A stretch of 64,000 nt of DNA from the NCBI GenBank assembly GCA_901538445.1, contig LR594584.1:3567586-3631585 (forward strand). Reading direction: 5' to 3'. Source of the stretch: Gemmataceae bacterium (GTDB lineage Bacteria > Planctomycetota > Planctomycetia > Gemmatales > Gemmataceae). How positions within the stretch are numbered: the first letter of the stretch is position 1; each line of letters starts with the position of its first letter. The translations under genes and the position numbers were made by a program. This document shows positions 62,903 through 64,000 of the stretch, piece after piece. Below the pieces are notes generated by a model. It saw nothing but the letters and a program-made list of their open reading frames with translations, did not search any database and was not told where the DNA came from.

Positions 62903-64000
62903 ATGTCCCCAGCGCGCGTGGTTCTCGTCCTTCTCCTCTCTTCTGCTCTCGCACGCGCCGGAGACGGGGACGCGAAGACCCAACCCGGCGGGGGCGGGTA
63001 CGCCGAGATCCGCGTGGTGGACGCCGTCACGGGACGGGGCGTGCCGCTCGTGGAACTGGAGACCGTGAACGGCCTCGTGTTCGTGACCGACAACGCCGGC
63101 CGCGTCGCGTTCCACGAACCGGGGCTGATGAACCGCGAGGTGTTCTTCACGGTGCGGAGCCACGGGTACGAGGCGAAGAAGGACGGGTTCGGGTTCGCCG
63201 GGGCGCGCGTGACTCCGAAGGCCGGGGCGATATCCGAGATCACCGTCACGCGCCGGAACGTCGCCGAGCGGTTGTGCCGGCTGACCGGCGAGGGACTGTA
63301 CCGCGACAGCGTGCTACTCGGCCACAAGCCGCCGCTCGCGGACCCGCTCAACCCCGGCAAGGTCGGCGGGCAGGACTCGGTGCAGACGGTCGAGTACAAG
63401 GGCAAGGTGCTCTGGCTCTGGGGCGACACGCAGCGGATGGACTACCCGCTCGGCCTGTTCCGCACCGCGGGCGCGACCACGCCGCTGTTCGACCCGAAGG
63501 ACGCGAAGACCGACCCCGCAAACGGCATCGCGTTCGACTACTTCGTGGACGCGAAGACCGGGTTCACGCGCGCGATGATGCCGCTCGCCGAGCGGCCCGA
63601 GGGGGTCGTGTGGATCTTCTCGCTCGCCGTGGTGCCGGACGACGACGGCCGCGACGCGCTCGTCGCGCACTATAGCCGCCGCAAGGGGCTCGAAGCGGAA
63701 CTCGAACAGGGGATCGCCCGGTACGACGACGCGAAGGAGATCTTCGTCCCGGCCAGGGAACTCCCACTCAAGGAGGCGTGGCGGCGGCCGACCGGGCACC
63801 CGATCCCGTTCGAGGAGGCCGGCAAGAAGTGGGTGCTGTTCGGCAGCCCGAACCCGAACGTCCGCGTGCCGGCCACTCTGAAGGCGGTACTCGACCCCGA
63901 GCAGTACGAGGCGTTCACCTGTCTCAAGTCGGGGGGCGACGCGAAGACCGCGGAAGTCGAGACCGGCCCGGACGGCGCGCCGGTGTGGCGGTGGCAGAAG
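62903..64000 (+). CDS. Secreted protein, 3' end outside window
   Basis: At least 366 residues are visible. MSPARVVLVLLLSSALARAG is a signal peptide. Residues 33-110 (YAEIRVVDAVTGRGVPLVEL, VNGLVFVTDNAGRVAFHEPG) look like a carboxypeptidase-regulatory/transthyretin-like domain. The following region (LGHKPPLADPLNPGKVGGQD, SVQTVEYKGKVLWLWGDTQR, MDYPLGLFRTAGATTPLFDP) has W/D-rich patches like a beta-propeller or glycosidase-like domain, but I cannot name the family. The frame runs open to the window end. Confidence 0.75.
   Translation, partial: MSPARVVLVLLLSSALARAGDGDAKTQPGGGGYAEIRVVDAVTGRGVPLVELETVNGLVFVTDNAGRVAFHEPGLMNREVFFTVRSHGYEAKKDGFGFAGARVTPKAGAISEITVTRRNVAERLCRLTGEGLYRDSVLLGHKPPLADPLNPGKVGGQDSVQTVEYKGKVLWLWGDTQRMDYPLGLFRTAGATTPLFDPKDAKTDPANGIAFDYFVDAKTGFTRAMMPLAERPEGVVWIFSLAVVPDDDGRDALVAHYSRRKGLEAELEQGIARYDDAKEIFVPARELPLKEAWRRPTGHPIPFEEAGKKWVLFGSPNPNVRVPATLKAVLDPEQYEAFTCLKSGGDAKTAEVETGPDGAPVWRWQK

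Noticed and set aside
59463-63068. Plus-strand open frame of 1201 codons
   Set aside because: Antisense to GH15 and sthA, both with convincing motifs.

Overview
This is a very GC-rich bacterial chromosome segment whose gene content points to a planctomycete of the Gemmataceae (Gemmata-like). The evidence is four DUF1559 proteins with pilin-like N-termini, several DUF1573 proteins, two Uma2-family proteins, a sequence that starts with an ELEAR-type N-terminal motif and carries FG-GAP repeats, many small secreted orphan proteins, and a degraded planctomycete-type integrase. The organism assignment is inferred from families only.

Layout: (1) 0-8 kb is largely housekeeping: purB (+), then rpsB-tsf-rpsT (-), a HisA/HisF-like protein and a GNAT. 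(2) 8.4-18.6 kb is an accessory block of secreted and membrane proteins (MauE-DUF1573 fusion, Cys-rich protein, a tandem paralogue pair, DUF1573 and DUF1559 proteins). Inside it lies the main discovery: three structured RNAs (13231-13389, 15280-15429, 15455-15637), each a circularly permuted tRNA cloverleaf. The anticodon-like arm, variable arm and T arm come first, the acceptor stem is closed by a 5-6 nt loop, and the D arm comes last. The two ends are joined by a long basal stem with shared motifs. Directly downstream is a protein of about 533 aa that looks like a Ro60/Rsr (TROVE-like helical repeats plus a vWA domain). I read this as a Ro-Y RNA ribonucleoprotein locus with three distinct tRNA-mimicking Y RNAs, two of them mimicking long-variable-arm (class II) tRNAs. 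(3) 18.6-24.4 kb: rex, a short-chain dehydrogenase, a cupredoxin and pyruvate phosphate dikinase. (4) 24.5-31.5 kb: Uma2 proteins, a desaturase with a membrane partner, and a secreted esterase. (5) 31.6-38.6 kb: an EF-P with Asn at position 34, a glutathione peroxidase, glmS, an O-antigen ligase-like protein, a lipoprotein and a TIM-barrel isomerase. (6) 38.8-47 kb: a giant membrane orphan, a likely pseudokinase, a second isomerase and a large FG-GAP protein. (7) 47-54.6 kb: folC, a two-gene wHTH/P-loop ATPase unit, and E1 alpha/beta of a 2-oxoacid dehydrogenase. (8) 54.9-64 kb: a normal tRNA-Ser(GCU) with an integrase remnant beside it, a DUF1559/lipoprotein/hybrid histidine kinase set, a GH15 enzyme, sthA, and a gene cut by the window end.

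A second theme is long inverted repeats at gene ends. There are perfect or nearly perfect hairpins with 25-31 bp arms at 1450, 2101, 4200, 32831 and 36835, two repeat-built families (AGTGGGCAGTGG-like and GGGCACGGGCAC-like), and one element that sits inside a coding sequence (51361-51424). Most lie between convergent genes or just after a stop codon, so they could terminate both strands. Starts were chosen by Shine-Dalgarno sites and family length; many genes start with GTG or TTG.
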